A DNA stretch of 64,000 nt from Hirundichthys speculiger (GCA_018398805.1 JAGFBZ010000817.1:1382001-1446000); one strand, 5' to 3'; counted from the first letter of the stretch, positions 49,639 through 59,860 are shown. Program-made: numbers and translations. Notes: generated by a model from the letters alone, not told the origin.

Positions 49639-49959
49639 AAACAGCCCTGATGTCAACTTGTAGTGTTTTTGTTGCATCTTTTCCCTTTGCTTCACCTCTG
49701 AATTATTCATTCAGTGGTGTATTTTAAGCTTTTAGTGTTGTGTTAGTCCGCACTGAGCACTAATTCACTGCGCTTTTAAATTTAAAATAACGTGCTGAAA
49801 CGGCGTCGACATAAACACATCAAAAATGTTAAATATTTTCCAGCAGTGCCTTAAAATAACATAACGAAAACAGAGGAGATAAAGGAACAAAAGAAATACA
49901 GTGACCCGTTCAGGTGTAGTTCACCTGCTCCTCATTAAGGCATCACAACACTCAGCATC
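47382..49959. other. No gene established
   Basis: Mostly AT-rich sequence with a 32-base poly-A run at 49606-49637. Minus-strand frames at 47499-47708 and 48169-48363 were examined as possible exons of a gene starting near 50.1 kb. Neither has a recognised domain or a convincing splice-site pair. Confidence 0.4.
49606..49637. repeat. Poly-A tract (32 A)
   Basis: Uninterrupted run of A, with no recognised retroposed copy beside it. Confidence 0.95.
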
Positions 49960-49979
49960 TCCGTACAACTATTTTTAAA

Positions 49980-50420
49980 CTAAACCATCCAGCAGCAGCG
50001 CGGAAACGCAACTCTTAACATAAATAAAACCTTAATGAGGAAGCGACTTATCCGGCCGCAAGCTAACATAAGCCGGCCGAACCGTTTCGGAAACAACAAG
50101 CAGTCCGTTACTTACTTCCAGGGGGGTCGTAACGCTCTCAGACGACCTCGGACGGCAGACCGGCTCTCAGCGGACTCGGTTCTCCATCAGGCGCGCGTGC
50201 CGTCGCGGGAACCTACACGGAGGTAGACATGCACAGTCATTTGACCTTCTCCCAATAGAAACTACCATCAGTGATACGTAGCAGAGGGGAGGAGCGGACC
50301 ATACCAAGCAGTCGTCCCGGCAAGGCCGGGGGGGAGGAGGGGGACCCGTCGTCCTGTCATCCCAGGATGCACCGCAGGGATGAGACTGACTCAGCCTGCA
50401 GACATCACAGATGCAAGAGA
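49980..50420 (-). promoter_or_regulatory. GC/CpG-rich promoter-like region
   Basis: A local island of CpG-rich sequence (for example GGCGCGCGTGCCGTCGCGGG near 50190) in an otherwise AT-rich, CpG-poor window. Such islands in vertebrates usually mark promoters. A strong minus-strand splice donor at 50115 suggests transcription toward lower coordinates. No TATA box was seen. Which gene it serves is not shown. Confidence 0.5.
50116..50250 (-). other. Candidate non-coding first exon
   Basis: Within the CpG-rich region the minus strand reads CCCCTGGAA|GTAAGTAACGG, close to the consensus donor, placing an exon end at 50116. The sequence upstream contains an ATG with only six codons before a stop (MENRVR), as in a 5' UTR with a short upstream ORF. 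The transcription start is not defined; 50250 is a placeholder. Confidence 0.35.
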
Positions 50421-50599
50421 GAGTGTGGAAACTGCAACAAAGGGCAGGATGAAACTGAGCTTGTGTACCTTCATACAGTTTCAGTGTATCTGCCGTCACT
50501 GCTGAACATCCCAGTGTCTCCCTCCCTCCGCCACACCCATGCTTGATGGGCCGACATATCTTTAATTGATGATAAAATATCAATTCAAGTAAAATTTAC

Positions 50600-51489
50600 T
50601 CCTGCAGTAAAAGCAATAAAAGATATGGATTAGGCGTTAAGCACACTGTAAATCATCCTTTTACAAGCGTAAACATCCCAAATGGAGACGATCGTGTAAT
50701 CATTATATACAGAAAAGTATCAAGAGATGGAGAGTGACCGCCTTAAAGTCCTGAAAGATCATACTTTACATCTTAACGACGTTTAACATTTTCACTACAA
50801 ACCCCAGTTTCATTTAGGAACTGGGGTCCTAAACGGATTTTTGTTTGTTTTCTGTTTTACAAAGACTGGTAAATGAAAGAATTGACCCAGAATTATTTTA
50901 GTTGGAGCCTTGGTAAAAGCTGATCAAAAACAACTGGTCTAATTTCATTTTTTATTTTATTCTTTGGGCATTTACAGCTATTTACTGAGCACAAAAATGT
51001 TTCTGCTTATTTTTTTTTAAAGTTTTAACTGGATACAAAAGTTTGATTATGTGGATGGTTCATCGTTGTCCTAAGCTCATGGATCATATATGGTGCTTCA
51101 GCTTGATGGAGGTAAAGAAAAGATATTCAGTGATTTCCTTGTTGTAACATAAGAAACAATGAAGCACCTTGAATTAAAAGGGATAAAGGAGACACAGGAG
51201 CACCCTGAAGGACATAATTCTACCCTTGTAGTCGCAACTTTTTAAATACGTTGACAATGAAGTCACATCTTACCACCATGTGATAAAGAAAGTACGGCCT
51301 CTATCAATTCCCTCAATTCCATGGCTTTACATTTTAGGCCTTAAAAAAACACTTGTCCTTTTAAAATGAAATGGAAATGCAAGAGCAGCATGTCCAAAAA
51401 ACCAAAGGACACAGATGCTGAGGACAGAAGATCAGGGACGAGAGGACAACCTGGAAGCACACTGAATGGACGAGCAGGGATAAGAGACT
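50600..51489. other. No gene recognised
   Basis: Non-coding AT-rich sequence. Confidence 0.45.
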
Positions 51490-51830
51490 GTGGTGGTTTT
51501 CAAAACCACATACTATGCTACTACTGCATGTTTATTTTGCCAAAATGCAATATACACTATGTAGCATGCGAAATACATTTTACAGTCTCCAGCATGAGAG
51601 AAGAACCCTGATGGTTACCTACTTCTAGCACCTGATCAGGCTCCCTCCTTTTCAATATCCCATAATGCAATGCACCACCAAGGTGGGCGCCTTTATGGAG
51701 CAGTCACTGTTTTTATGTGGTATACTACATAGAACAGCTGCTGGACCAGTGTGCTGTAATACTGTCAGCTACACTGTAAGTGCTGTGTGTAGTATGCACT
51801 GTCTGATACACTAATAGAAAGTGCTGATTT
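51490..51830. repeat. Possible MITE-like dispersed repeat
   Basis: Has the features of a short fish repeat: CATACTATGCTACTAC at the left, ATATCCCATAATGCAATGC in the middle, and GTAGTATGCACTG towards the right, giving partly inverted ends rich in AGTATGC. Boundaries and class are uncertain. No target duplication was found. Confidence 0.35.
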
Positions 51831-53335
51831 TGCCAAAACACAGTTCAAAGTAATGCTGCGTGGGAACTCCTGCATAATCTGCAGTATGTGAAAAAAAATA
51901 CCTGGATGTTGTGTGCAACTTCTGAGGAAATGTTCTCAATAAATGAAGCACTCTACCTTTCATACTGTATCTCATGCTGCAGAAGTTGATCATTGTTGTC
52001 ACATCACGGGTTTCTGGTTAGTCTTGTAGTTGCTTTTTACGGTGGTAGACTAAATAAAACACAGCTGCTATACAAGTAGTTTCAGAAATGACATTTCCAT
52101 ACACACAAGCAGATGAGACACCCGGACAAACCAGAAGAAAAATGGAGATAATTACATTACAAAAGAAACTCAATAATATGGAGAGATATATATGTAGTGT
52201 GGATTAGGACATAACCTTGGCAATGTGAGGTGTAATATAATTGATGTTCAAATTAATTTTATTCAATAAAATACTCTCTGTAAATCTGTATTAATAAAGT
52301 GTTAAAGAATCACTTGTTGCATTCTTATCTTTCCAGGGATCGACATTCATGCAAGATGAAGTTGTCACGGCGGCTGTAAAGAAAAACGTACATGAAATGC
52401 TTTCTTGTCTGTGCATCAAACTGGTCTGGTATGGACACCATAATTAAACAAACCGATCAATATGAACACCTGAAAATTATGCATTTGGAAGGTTCCTATT
52501 CACAGTTGAGCTTTTATCTACATTATCATGTACGGTACATGTTGATGTGCTTTACCTTAATAAAGTACAGTCGTGCTGGGCAGATGATGGCAAAGGCCAG
52601 ATGCAGACTGATGCCTCTCTGTGGCTGAACTGACAACACCCGTCTTTGTGCCCACTGAGTTGAAGACTGCATTTCTCAAGTATAAATGAAGACTTGTTAC
52701 TGTATTGATTGATGGTGCACTTCAGCTGCGAGGGGGTAAAATCGATGAGCACCACATGCAGCCTGAAGACTAATGCCTGTGATGCCTTCCCTCCTGAACA
52801 CCACAGAGCTCACTCATAAATAAAGGTAGAAGACAGATTTCCACATAAAAAGCTTTTTTTTATCTTTTCAAAAGCAGGCATAGCTGCCTTTTCACCCTGA
52901 TTTATACAGAGAACACAAAAAATTATATATATATATCAAATATACAATATTAGAGGCTCGATATACCATTGGGTTCTATTTGTTCACTGGAAAGCAAAAT
53001 CAATTCATGATAAATTAGTTCAAGTATGCAGCAATAATGATTGGTCTGTGTGTGTGTGTTTTCTAATGACCATCATTGAATTGTAAACAGTTTTGAGCAA
53101 ATGATTTGGATTAAGATTTACTGAAAGTAGCAAATATGAATTTCTCATCTAAGTAAGTCCAAGGGATATTTCATGGAGGACATTGTTCATATTATTCAAT
53201 AAAACTCAATGAGAAGAGTTCAAATAAAGACTGTAAATAAAGACACTTTATGTTTTTTTCCCCTTTTGGTTGCATTTATCTGCAGCACAGATAGGAACAC
53301 TGAAGCAGTTGGTAGATAGGTTGAGGCTGAGCTGT
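51831..53335. other. No gene recognised
   Basis: Non-coding sequence. ORFs at 52392-52628 (+) and 52552-52755 (-) lack motifs. Confidence 0.45.
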
Positions 53336-53340
53336 ATTAT

Positions 53341-53383
53341 GGATGGATGGATGGATGGATGGATGGATAGATGGATGGATGGA
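53341..53383. repeat. (GGAT)n microsatellite
   Basis: About ten GGAT units with one substitution (GATA). Confidence 0.95.
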
Positions 53384-53402
53384 AAGATTTGTGTCTACTT
53401 AG

Positions 53403-53663
53403 CAGGGCTTGACACTGACAGCGGCCAACCAGCCAAATGCTGGTAAAATTTGGCTGTGGCTAGTAACAATTTCTGTCTCACAAGCAACTTTGGCTGGTAA
53501 CTTATTCTTTGATATGACACATCACAATAGTTGTACCAAATATTTGTATTTAAAATGTAAATGCAAGAATATTGTGAAGAAGAAAAAATCTGACAGCAAA
53601 ACTGTGGCTAGCATAAAGACTAAATGGCTAATGACTGAGCAAAAAAGTTAGCGTCAAGCCCTG
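53403..53663. mobile_element. Complete non-autonomous hAT element (MITE), 261 bp
   Basis: Begins CAGGGCTTGACACT and ends with its near-complement (AGCGTCAAGCCCTG). It is flanked by a perfect 8-bp direct repeat CTACTTAG at 53395-53402 and 53664-53671. This is the signature of hAT transposition (8-bp duplication, CAGGG ends). The 80-codon ORF at 53409-53651 fills the element from end to end, but it has no recognised transposase domain and is probably a remnant or chance frame. Confidence 0.92.
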
Positions 53664-53671
53664 CTACTTAG

Positions 53672-54440
53672 TAAAGATGACTTAATGTGTAAGTGAAAGC
53701 TTCACAAGCAATCAGTAAAAGTTGTTCTGTTGTTGTCAGTTGCTGCTATGTATAATATTTTATGTAAAACTGTCATAATTGACATCTGAACTGAAATGTT
53801 TAGCAAAAACACTTTCTTGGTCAAATATAGTACATTAAAGCGAAGTCCAGTGTTACTTTTTCTCCATAACATGAATATTGTTTTATAAATATCTTTATAT
53901 TAAAACAAAGGACAGATTTCCTTTTCTTTTGTGTTATTTGAACCTGAATTCAACATAGCTAAAAGACACCTGTCAAACTCCTCAAGGAAGGCTGTGTTTT
54001 GATAAAATGCTAACAATGGATAGCTCTGGTCTTTAGCAAAAGAATGTGGATGCAGACTGGAGAAAGTGGAGCTCTGCTCTAGACCAGAAACACATGACTA
54101 CCACTCTTGAGCGGTTAGGGTAACATATGAAGGTGGGCAAGAATGGAGGTTACATGTTAGGTAGAGTTTAGCTCCACTTTCCCCAGCAGCCTGCAGCCAG
54201 ACCCTTTGACAGAAATATGTTATCATCATCTATAATTCTAGTGCTTGTCTGTGTGGTGCTTGTCTCTAGCACTGTTCTAATTTACTTGTACATAAGGTAC
54301 CTCTAAACAGGAATGGCTAACATGAAGACCACAAACTCTTTATGCTTTATAATTTGTTTTGAAGCATGTTTCAAAATACCTATGTTACAAGACTGCATGC
54401 CATGTGAAAGAATATTTCCAAAGGCTGGAGGATATTATAT
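53672..54440. other. No gene recognised
   Basis: Non-coding AT-rich sequence. Confidence 0.5.
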
Positions 54441-54444
54441 CAGC

Positions 54445-54600
54445 TTAATTCACACTTCATTTGTATAACACCAGTTCACAATAAAGGTCAATGCACTATA
54501 CATAGAAAGCTGATAAGTTTAATGCAGTCCAACTAAGTCAATTTAAATTCTTGATCAATCCAATTGAATTATAAGACAATTCATTTTAACTACGTCCAGA
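54445..54600 (-). mobile_element. Possible LINE 3' fragment
   Basis: The stretch TTCACACTTCATTTGTATAA followed by CACCAGTTCACAATAAAGGT, with CAATTGAATT later, resembles the 3' UTR that codes 'AATTCAATT...TTATTTGTATAGCGCC' in fish LINEs. Weak and short. Confidence 0.35.
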
Positions 54601-55299
54601 TTCAAATTCACACAATATATTAAACCTTCACTTCAGTACAACCCCCTGAGTAAGCATAATCTAAAGTAAATATCTAGCAACTGTCCATCTAGATGTGTCG
54701 CAGTGGCTCAGGGGAACAGCACCAATAAAGGACAAAGGGACACACCTGTGCTGCATTATTGACCCTTGTCCCTCTGTTCATGCTTTAGCATGCTGGCTCC
54801 AGGAGGCTGCAAGGGACCACCGACACTACATCAGGTATGCCAGAGAAAGTCCAAATATAAAGCCTGAAATTACATATACTGTGTGTTGTGACTGCTGACT
54901 AACGAACCTGAGTTGATTAATAGTGCTACAGTGAGCCATTGATATTTTTCAATAAAAATCCCGACTGAACATTGAGTCCTGACATTGAGTTTTTCTCTCA
55001 TTATTCTTCATTTTTTTCAATAGATCATGCAGTTGTCTCCCAATTTGTAATAAATACAATAAAATAATAGTAATGAAACCATAGCAATTTTTAATATAAT
55101 TTCAATGCATTTTACAGTAATAATGGACTCAATTCACTCTGGGTTTGATCACTGAGTATCAGTATGTAAGATAAGAACATCACCGATCCTCCATCACACA
55201 TTTTTGACATTTTTATGTTTTGGATATTAAACACACCTAATTTGGGAATCTGAGTCACCAAGCTAATCAGATATATAGATCTATATAAAAAGTTCTATT

Positions 55300-55460
55300 T
55301 CAGTTGTTCTCTCTTCGGGGTCACCACAGTGGAGTGATTCACAATAAAAGTTTGGCACAGGTTTTATGTCGGATGCCCTTCCTGATGCAATCAGGATTTG
55401 AATCTGGGACCACCCATATGGTAGGTGACAGCACTACCACTGAGCCAGTGGGGACGCAAA
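55300..55460. repeat. Dispersed repeat with GGATGCCCTTCCTG core
   Basis: Contains CTCTCTTCGGGGTCACCACAG, shown as TTCGGGGTCACCACAGTGGA, then GTCGGATGCCCTTCCTGATG and GGGACCACCC, then CTACCACTGAGCCAGTGGGG. I recall this combination as a common fish repeat. A short relative lies at 29800-29845. The end has a tRNA B-box-like GATTTGAATC stretch, but a SINE origin is not shown. Confidence 0.5.
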
Positions 55461-55593
55461 TATAGATCGATATGTCAGTGCGATTATTTTTTTTTTTTTT
55501 TCAGAATTTCTTTAATTAATGGTTAAATTTTTATGATTTTTTTTAAACCACCGTACAAGGTTTTGCTGTTTATAATAAGCTAAGGGTTACAGT

Positions 55594-55645
55594 ACCAGGG
55601 CCGGTTCTAGGAATGCACAGATCCCCCCCACAGATCCTCCAACCA
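55594..55645. mobile_element. Fragment of a hAT-like terminus
   Basis: CCAGGGCCGGTTCTAGG resembles the end of another fish DNA transposon family (CAGGGCCGGxxCTAGG). Only one end is visible. Confidence 0.3.
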
Positions 55646-55707
55646 TAGGGGTTGTAGCTTTAAAAAAAAAAAAGCCTACTGAGACATTCTTATGCTGTCT
55701 ATTTACA

Positions 55708-55713
55708 TTTATT
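55708..55713 (-). terminator. Polyadenylation signal of the kinase gene
   Basis: TTTATT on the plus strand is AATAAA on the minus strand, about 86 bp past the stop codon at 55799-55801. It is the first canonical signal downstream of the coding region. Confidence 0.65.
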
Positions 55714-55798
55714 CAAATAAATATGTACAACTTGTCAAAGTGACAATGTGGCCATGAGTTGTTGCCACAGATCTGAGGAAAGTCAGTTCGAGTAAAAT

Positions 55799-58734
55799 TC
55801 AGTCCTCCACAGCAGGATGCACGCAGCAACAGACAGCAGCCTTGAATCTACTGAAGAATCTCTGAATCCTCTTCCGCAGTTTTTTAAAGCATCCAGAGGA
55901 GACTGAGTCTGTGAGATCAGCTGCTTTAACTTCACCAGCGGACCGGTCAGGGTCTTTATCACAGGGGTTGAGCGCGGCTGTGCTTCCACTGAAAGACCGG
56001 CTGTCTGGAGGGTCATCACCATCATGTGGACCTTCGAATGTGACTGGTTCTGGATCAGGTTCAGGTTCAGAGGTGTTCAGTCTGTCAGCGGAGTCCTCCA
56101 CTGGAGAGACGCTCATCAGCATGTGGGAGGTGGTCGGACTGCGTGAAGAACAACACTCAGTTAATGCATCAGTCAGTTAATAATGGATGTGTCCATCCAG
56201 CCTCCACTAAGACCAGACATGGTCACTTACTCGTGTCTGCAGTCCAGCTGCTCGGTCAGGTGGGACATTGTGATGTACGGGTGCTGCAGAGCTTCACGGG
56301 GAGAGATTCTAAGATCTCCATCGAGATGCAGTAGCTGCTTCAGGAGATCCACAAAAGCCCTCCTATCCTCATACTCCGCTGTGTCATCTTTTGGATAAAT
56401 CTGAGTTTGGAAACAGTCAGGTCAGTTAATCAGCCCTCAGAAGACCAGTCAGCAACTGGAACTGGTTTGGTTTCTGCTCGTACAGAGCAACAGAGAGTAC
56501 CTACATCAGTCAGGTCGTCCAGAGAAGAGGGTAACTCAAAGAAGGCGACCCGCTCTCCTGCTTTCATGTTGTTGGCAGTGGAATATTCATGTGGCGTCTA
56601 TAAGAACAAAATCCATAAGAAGTGAAGGAAGGTGGTGAAATAAAATAATTTGCCCTCCTCTGATTAATAAGAACAAGTCATTCTACCATCAGCCGCCATC
56701 TTGTGCCGTCAGCGGCCTCCTCCTCCATGAAGAAATACTTAGTGAATTGTCCAGCACGGAGCATGTGGTCCTCTGGTTGACCCAGAATCTCAACCATGCA
56801 CCTCATCTGCAGACAGAACATTTACAGTCACATCAGCTGACGCCCTGCAGGAGGTTTCCACCTGGTTCTGGACCACCGTCTGGGTCAGCTCACTCACCAT
56901 CTGGTATTCACATTTGACGGGGAAGAGGTTATCAGCCAGGTAGAGGTAGGCCAGGACACAGCCCACCCCCCACACATCTATAGCTTCAGTGAAGGGAAGG
57001 CCGAGGGAAACTTCCGGAGCCCTGAGGTGGAAACACGAGAGCTGAATGTGAGAGATCTGCTGCAGACACAGGCTGCATGGACTGACAGCTGAGCTGTGCA
57101 GGTAAACCCACCTGTACCCTAGTGGCTGGATCGCCAGCCCAGGCTGCACTTTAGAGGCTGGGATGGCTTGACCAAAGTCTATTAATTTAACTCTGAGAGA
57201 CTGGTCACCTGTGTTGACAAGCATTACGTTGTCTGGTTTAATATCCGTGTGCAGGATGCCAAGACCCTTTAGGGCATCTAAGGCCACCAACAGCTGCAGC
57301 GAGACAAAACAAAGACAGGACAGATGTAGTTTTTTCTGGTAGGTTTTTTAAGTGTTTTTTCACTGATCAGTTGTAGATTTTTAGAACAGAAGATGATCTG
57401 TCTCTTCCTTCAATGACACAAACCTGCTCTGCAACTGGGCGGATCGCGTTTAGAATCAGGGGGTTATATTGTTGCTCTTCAACCAGGTCATACAGGTTCC
57501 TGTCCAGCATTTCAAACGACAGACAGGTGCACCCCATGTATTCAAACCGCTCAAAGAACTTAACCAGGTTACAGCGATCTGGATTCAGGACACTGATGGC
57601 TTTCAATATGGAAACCTGAGGACAAGAGGAGGACAAGAGCTGGATGATAGAAACAAGTATCGGCACGTTATGGTGCCTAATCTGCTCAAAGGAGAGAAAA
57701 ATGGAAGCATGTAAAAGCAGGAGTCCAAAGATCGACCTCATTCTCAGTTTCCAGGGTGTCCTGGACCAGATCCTCTTTGAGGATCTTTACAGCCACCATT
57801 TCGTTGGTCTTCAGATTCTGACACTTGGCCACTTTTCCAAAACAGCCCTCACCAATAAACTCCAGAAGAGAGTAACGAGAGGAGTCACTGAGCAGGATTT
57901 GAACTTCCTGAATCTCAGGTGTGGTCGGAGGGACTGCAGAGACACGGTGAACGTGGACAGACATGTCAGTGCACTGCAAAAAAAGGCGGTTTTCAAACAA
58001 GATAAAAACACTACAACTAAGGAAAAAGGTACTCAAAACGAGTGAAAAAATCTGTCCGTGCAGCAAGATAATTTCACTTGGTAAGATTTCTTAAATTAAG
58101 ATTGTAGAGAACACTTGTTTCTAGATTTAAAAAGGTATAATTTTTTATTGAATCTTAAAACAAGATTTATTTTGAGGAGAGGAGATGAGGAGGAGGAAAA
58201 ACGTAAAACATCTTATTTTAAGTGTTAATTGTCTCATTTTAGGATTCTCTGCCTGTCTGAGACAAAAAAGTAAAATTTTACTTCATATAAGCTTATACTA
58301 AGACTTAAAATAAGAAAGTAATTATTAAAACAAGAAAAAATATCTAACGCTTCTAAATTTAAGTTTTTTTTCTTGGTAAGAACCAAATAATTTGCAGTGT
58401 GACAACTGTCAGTCAGTAACCAAACACAGACACACAGCTGAAACATGAACCATGTCAACAGACGTGTGTCACACAATGGTAGCTCATGATCTTTTCACTC
58501 AATTTAGTGCCATTAAACATTAAAATAGTCATTAAAATCACTGGTGTCAGGAAGAAAACACGGCTGAAGTTGATCCTTCAATGTTTTTCAGTCCTGATCT
58601 TTTACAGAAAACACCTGAATGTGACACTGAACAGTTTCCCATCTGTAGTATGTTTTCACAGCAGATATATACAGCAAAGGTGAGTCCATCTTACCTGACT
58701 CATCAGAGTCATCTTTGCTCAGCGCTGAGTACAT
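55799..58734 (-). CDS. HIPK-family protein kinase, compact, nine exons
   Basis: Exons (minus, 5' to 3'): 58695-58734, 57737-57933, 57424-57615, 57112-57293, 56898-57021, 56687-56806, 56505-56597, 56231-56400, 55799-56138. They total 1458 nt, 485 residues, all GT-AG and in phase; introns 2-8 are about 89-130 bp. The ATG at 58734 is preceded by an in-frame TGA two codons upstream and has A at -3. Kinase domain about 34-360: glycine loop GEGCFGKV (41-48), Lys63, probable helix-C Glu79, HTDIKPDN (158-165, catalytic Asp160; known HIPKs have HAD), DFG (182-184), YRAPE (203-207) and LGLPFTEAIDVWGVGCVLAY, diagnostic of HIPK (LGLPFCEAIDMWSLGCV). It should phosphorylate Ser/Thr. The tail (374-485) is acidic, then basic with CCC (476-478). 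It lacks the long C-terminal region of HIPK1-3. Paralogue identity is unknown; such short HIPK-like genes are multiplied in fish. Confidence 0.93.
57972..58399. mobile_element. MITE-like element in intron 1 of the kinase
   Basis: Left end CACTGCAAAAAAAGG and right end TTTGCAGTG form a short inverted repeat. The A/T-rich interior has repeated AAACAAGA and TTCTTGGTAAG motifs, as in short fish hAT-type MITEs. Flanks TGTCAGTG (57964-57971) and TGTCAGTC (58407-58414) hint at an 8-bp duplication with one mismatch, but seven bases lie between the right end and its flank. It occupies over half of the 761-bp intron 1 and lies 38 bp upstream of exon 2. Confidence 0.5.
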
Positions 58735-58776
58735 TTTTCAGTCTGATCCCAGGTCAGTGTTTCTGAGCTTCAGAAG

Positions 58777-58918
58777 GAACCTTCAGGCTTGAATTCGCTT
58801 GAATTCAGAACGTTCGTTTGTCTCTTCAGATCACACGCGTCTCAAAAGTGTGTTTGTCTTTCCTGGTTTTGAGCGTGAAATGACGAGAATCCAACATACA
58901 TCTGCTTCTGGAACCTTC
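58777..58918 (-). promoter_or_regulatory. Three GAAnnTTC sites upstream of the kinase
   Basis: GAACCTTC at 58777-58784, GAACGTTC at 58808-58815 and GAACCTTC at 58911-58918 are paired heat-shock-element half-sites (GAAnnTTC). They lie within about 185 bp upstream of the start codon. The first is preceded by GAAG, extending it towards a longer array. Heat-shock factor binding is inferred from the motif only. Confidence 0.35.
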
Positions 58919-58920
58919 AG

Positions 58921-59014
58921 CCTCCTGTGACATCATAAGGACCTTATGATGTCACAGGAGGAACCCTGATGTCATCATAAGGACCTTATGATGTCACAGG
59001 AGGAACCCTGATGT
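58921..59014. repeat. 41-bp perfect palindrome in a perfect 42-bp tandem duplication
   Basis: 58921-58961 reads the same on both strands around a single central A: arms CCTCCTGTGACATCATAAGG and its complement. Units 58931-58972 and 58973-59014 are identical, so a second, slightly shorter palindrome follows. Each palindrome carries TGACATCA/TGATGTCA octamers, variants of the CRE/ATF site. It lies about 190-280 bp upstream of the kinase start codon. Confidence 0.93.
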
Positions 59015-59615
59015 GTTCTACTCTCTAAACATTCTCTTTTAGAACTATTTTAAACACAGCACCTTCAGACTGACAAACATGTCTTCATTAAAATTGTTTC
59101 ATTAATAGTAAACAGTTTTGACAGCAGTTTGTTGAATTCATTGGCATCATGAGACTCCAACAAAGCCTTAAATCTAGTGAAGTGAAAATCATGTGAATCA
59201 GGGACTGGATAATTAATCAGATTACTCATAATAATCATATTGATTAATCATATCAATATCACAGTCTTATATGTAAAATTAAGTATATTAAGTAGATTTG
59301 ACTGCGAAAGTTGATGTGTTCTAGGTGTATTCTTAAAAGATGAAAGAGATTTGTTGTGTTTTTATTTCACATGTAACCCAGATGGGGCTCTTTAAATTAA
59401 GAACAAGCATTGAAACAATCTAAAAGTCTACATTTTGAATAAGAGGATTCCCAGAATTGAAAGATTTTTAATAGTTGTGATTCAACTTCTCTTTTACGTT
59501 GCGTACAGACTGAGACAGACACACTCAATGGTGTAGCATCCTGAAAGAACAGCAAGAAAAAACTTGAGAGTTTAATAATAATGAAAAAAAACAATGGATG
59601 TTATGTTCAAGTCTC
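59015..59615. other. No gene recognised
   Basis: AT-rich non-coding sequence upstream of the kinase gene. Confidence 0.5.
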
Positions 59616-59619
59616 ATCC

Positions 59620-59860
59620 ATATTGACAGACACGGTGGTGGTAGTATCATGCATGTTTCTCATAGCTGCAGACTAAAGGAAGGATGATTACAGCCCAACA
59701 CAGGGAGGTCTTTGTAGAAAACCTGCTCCAGACTGCAGCAGCATGAAACTAGAGAGCGTCCATTTCAGTATGACAACAACCTTTAGGACATGGCCAAAGC
59801 AGAATCAGAACTGGAGAGGTTTCAGGACAAATCTAGGACTGTCCAGGACATCCCATGGTG
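59620..59860 (+). mobile_element. Tc1-like transposon fragment (fourth lineage)
   Basis: The plus strand carries traces of the central transposase: HGGGSIM(H)V near 59632, a patch equivalent to 'ENLLQ' near 59715, and FQYDNNL near 59765, which corresponds to the FQQDNDP/K block with the second catalytic Asp. Frames shift and stops occur. No termini were found. Confidence 0.6.

Noticed and set aside
53341..53383. Regular repeat array that could suggest a CRISPR or minisatellite
   Set aside because: It is a plain GGAT microsatellite with no spacers; CRISPR is not expected in a vertebrate genome.
57811..58066. Start of the kinase at an ATG in an extended exon 2 (M at 57963 or 58066)
   Set aside because: Exon 1 at 58695-58734 has an ATG preceded by an in-frame stop, a good donor and the correct phase for the CTCTGCAG acceptor at 57934, giving the better model. 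The longer frame runs into MITE sequence.
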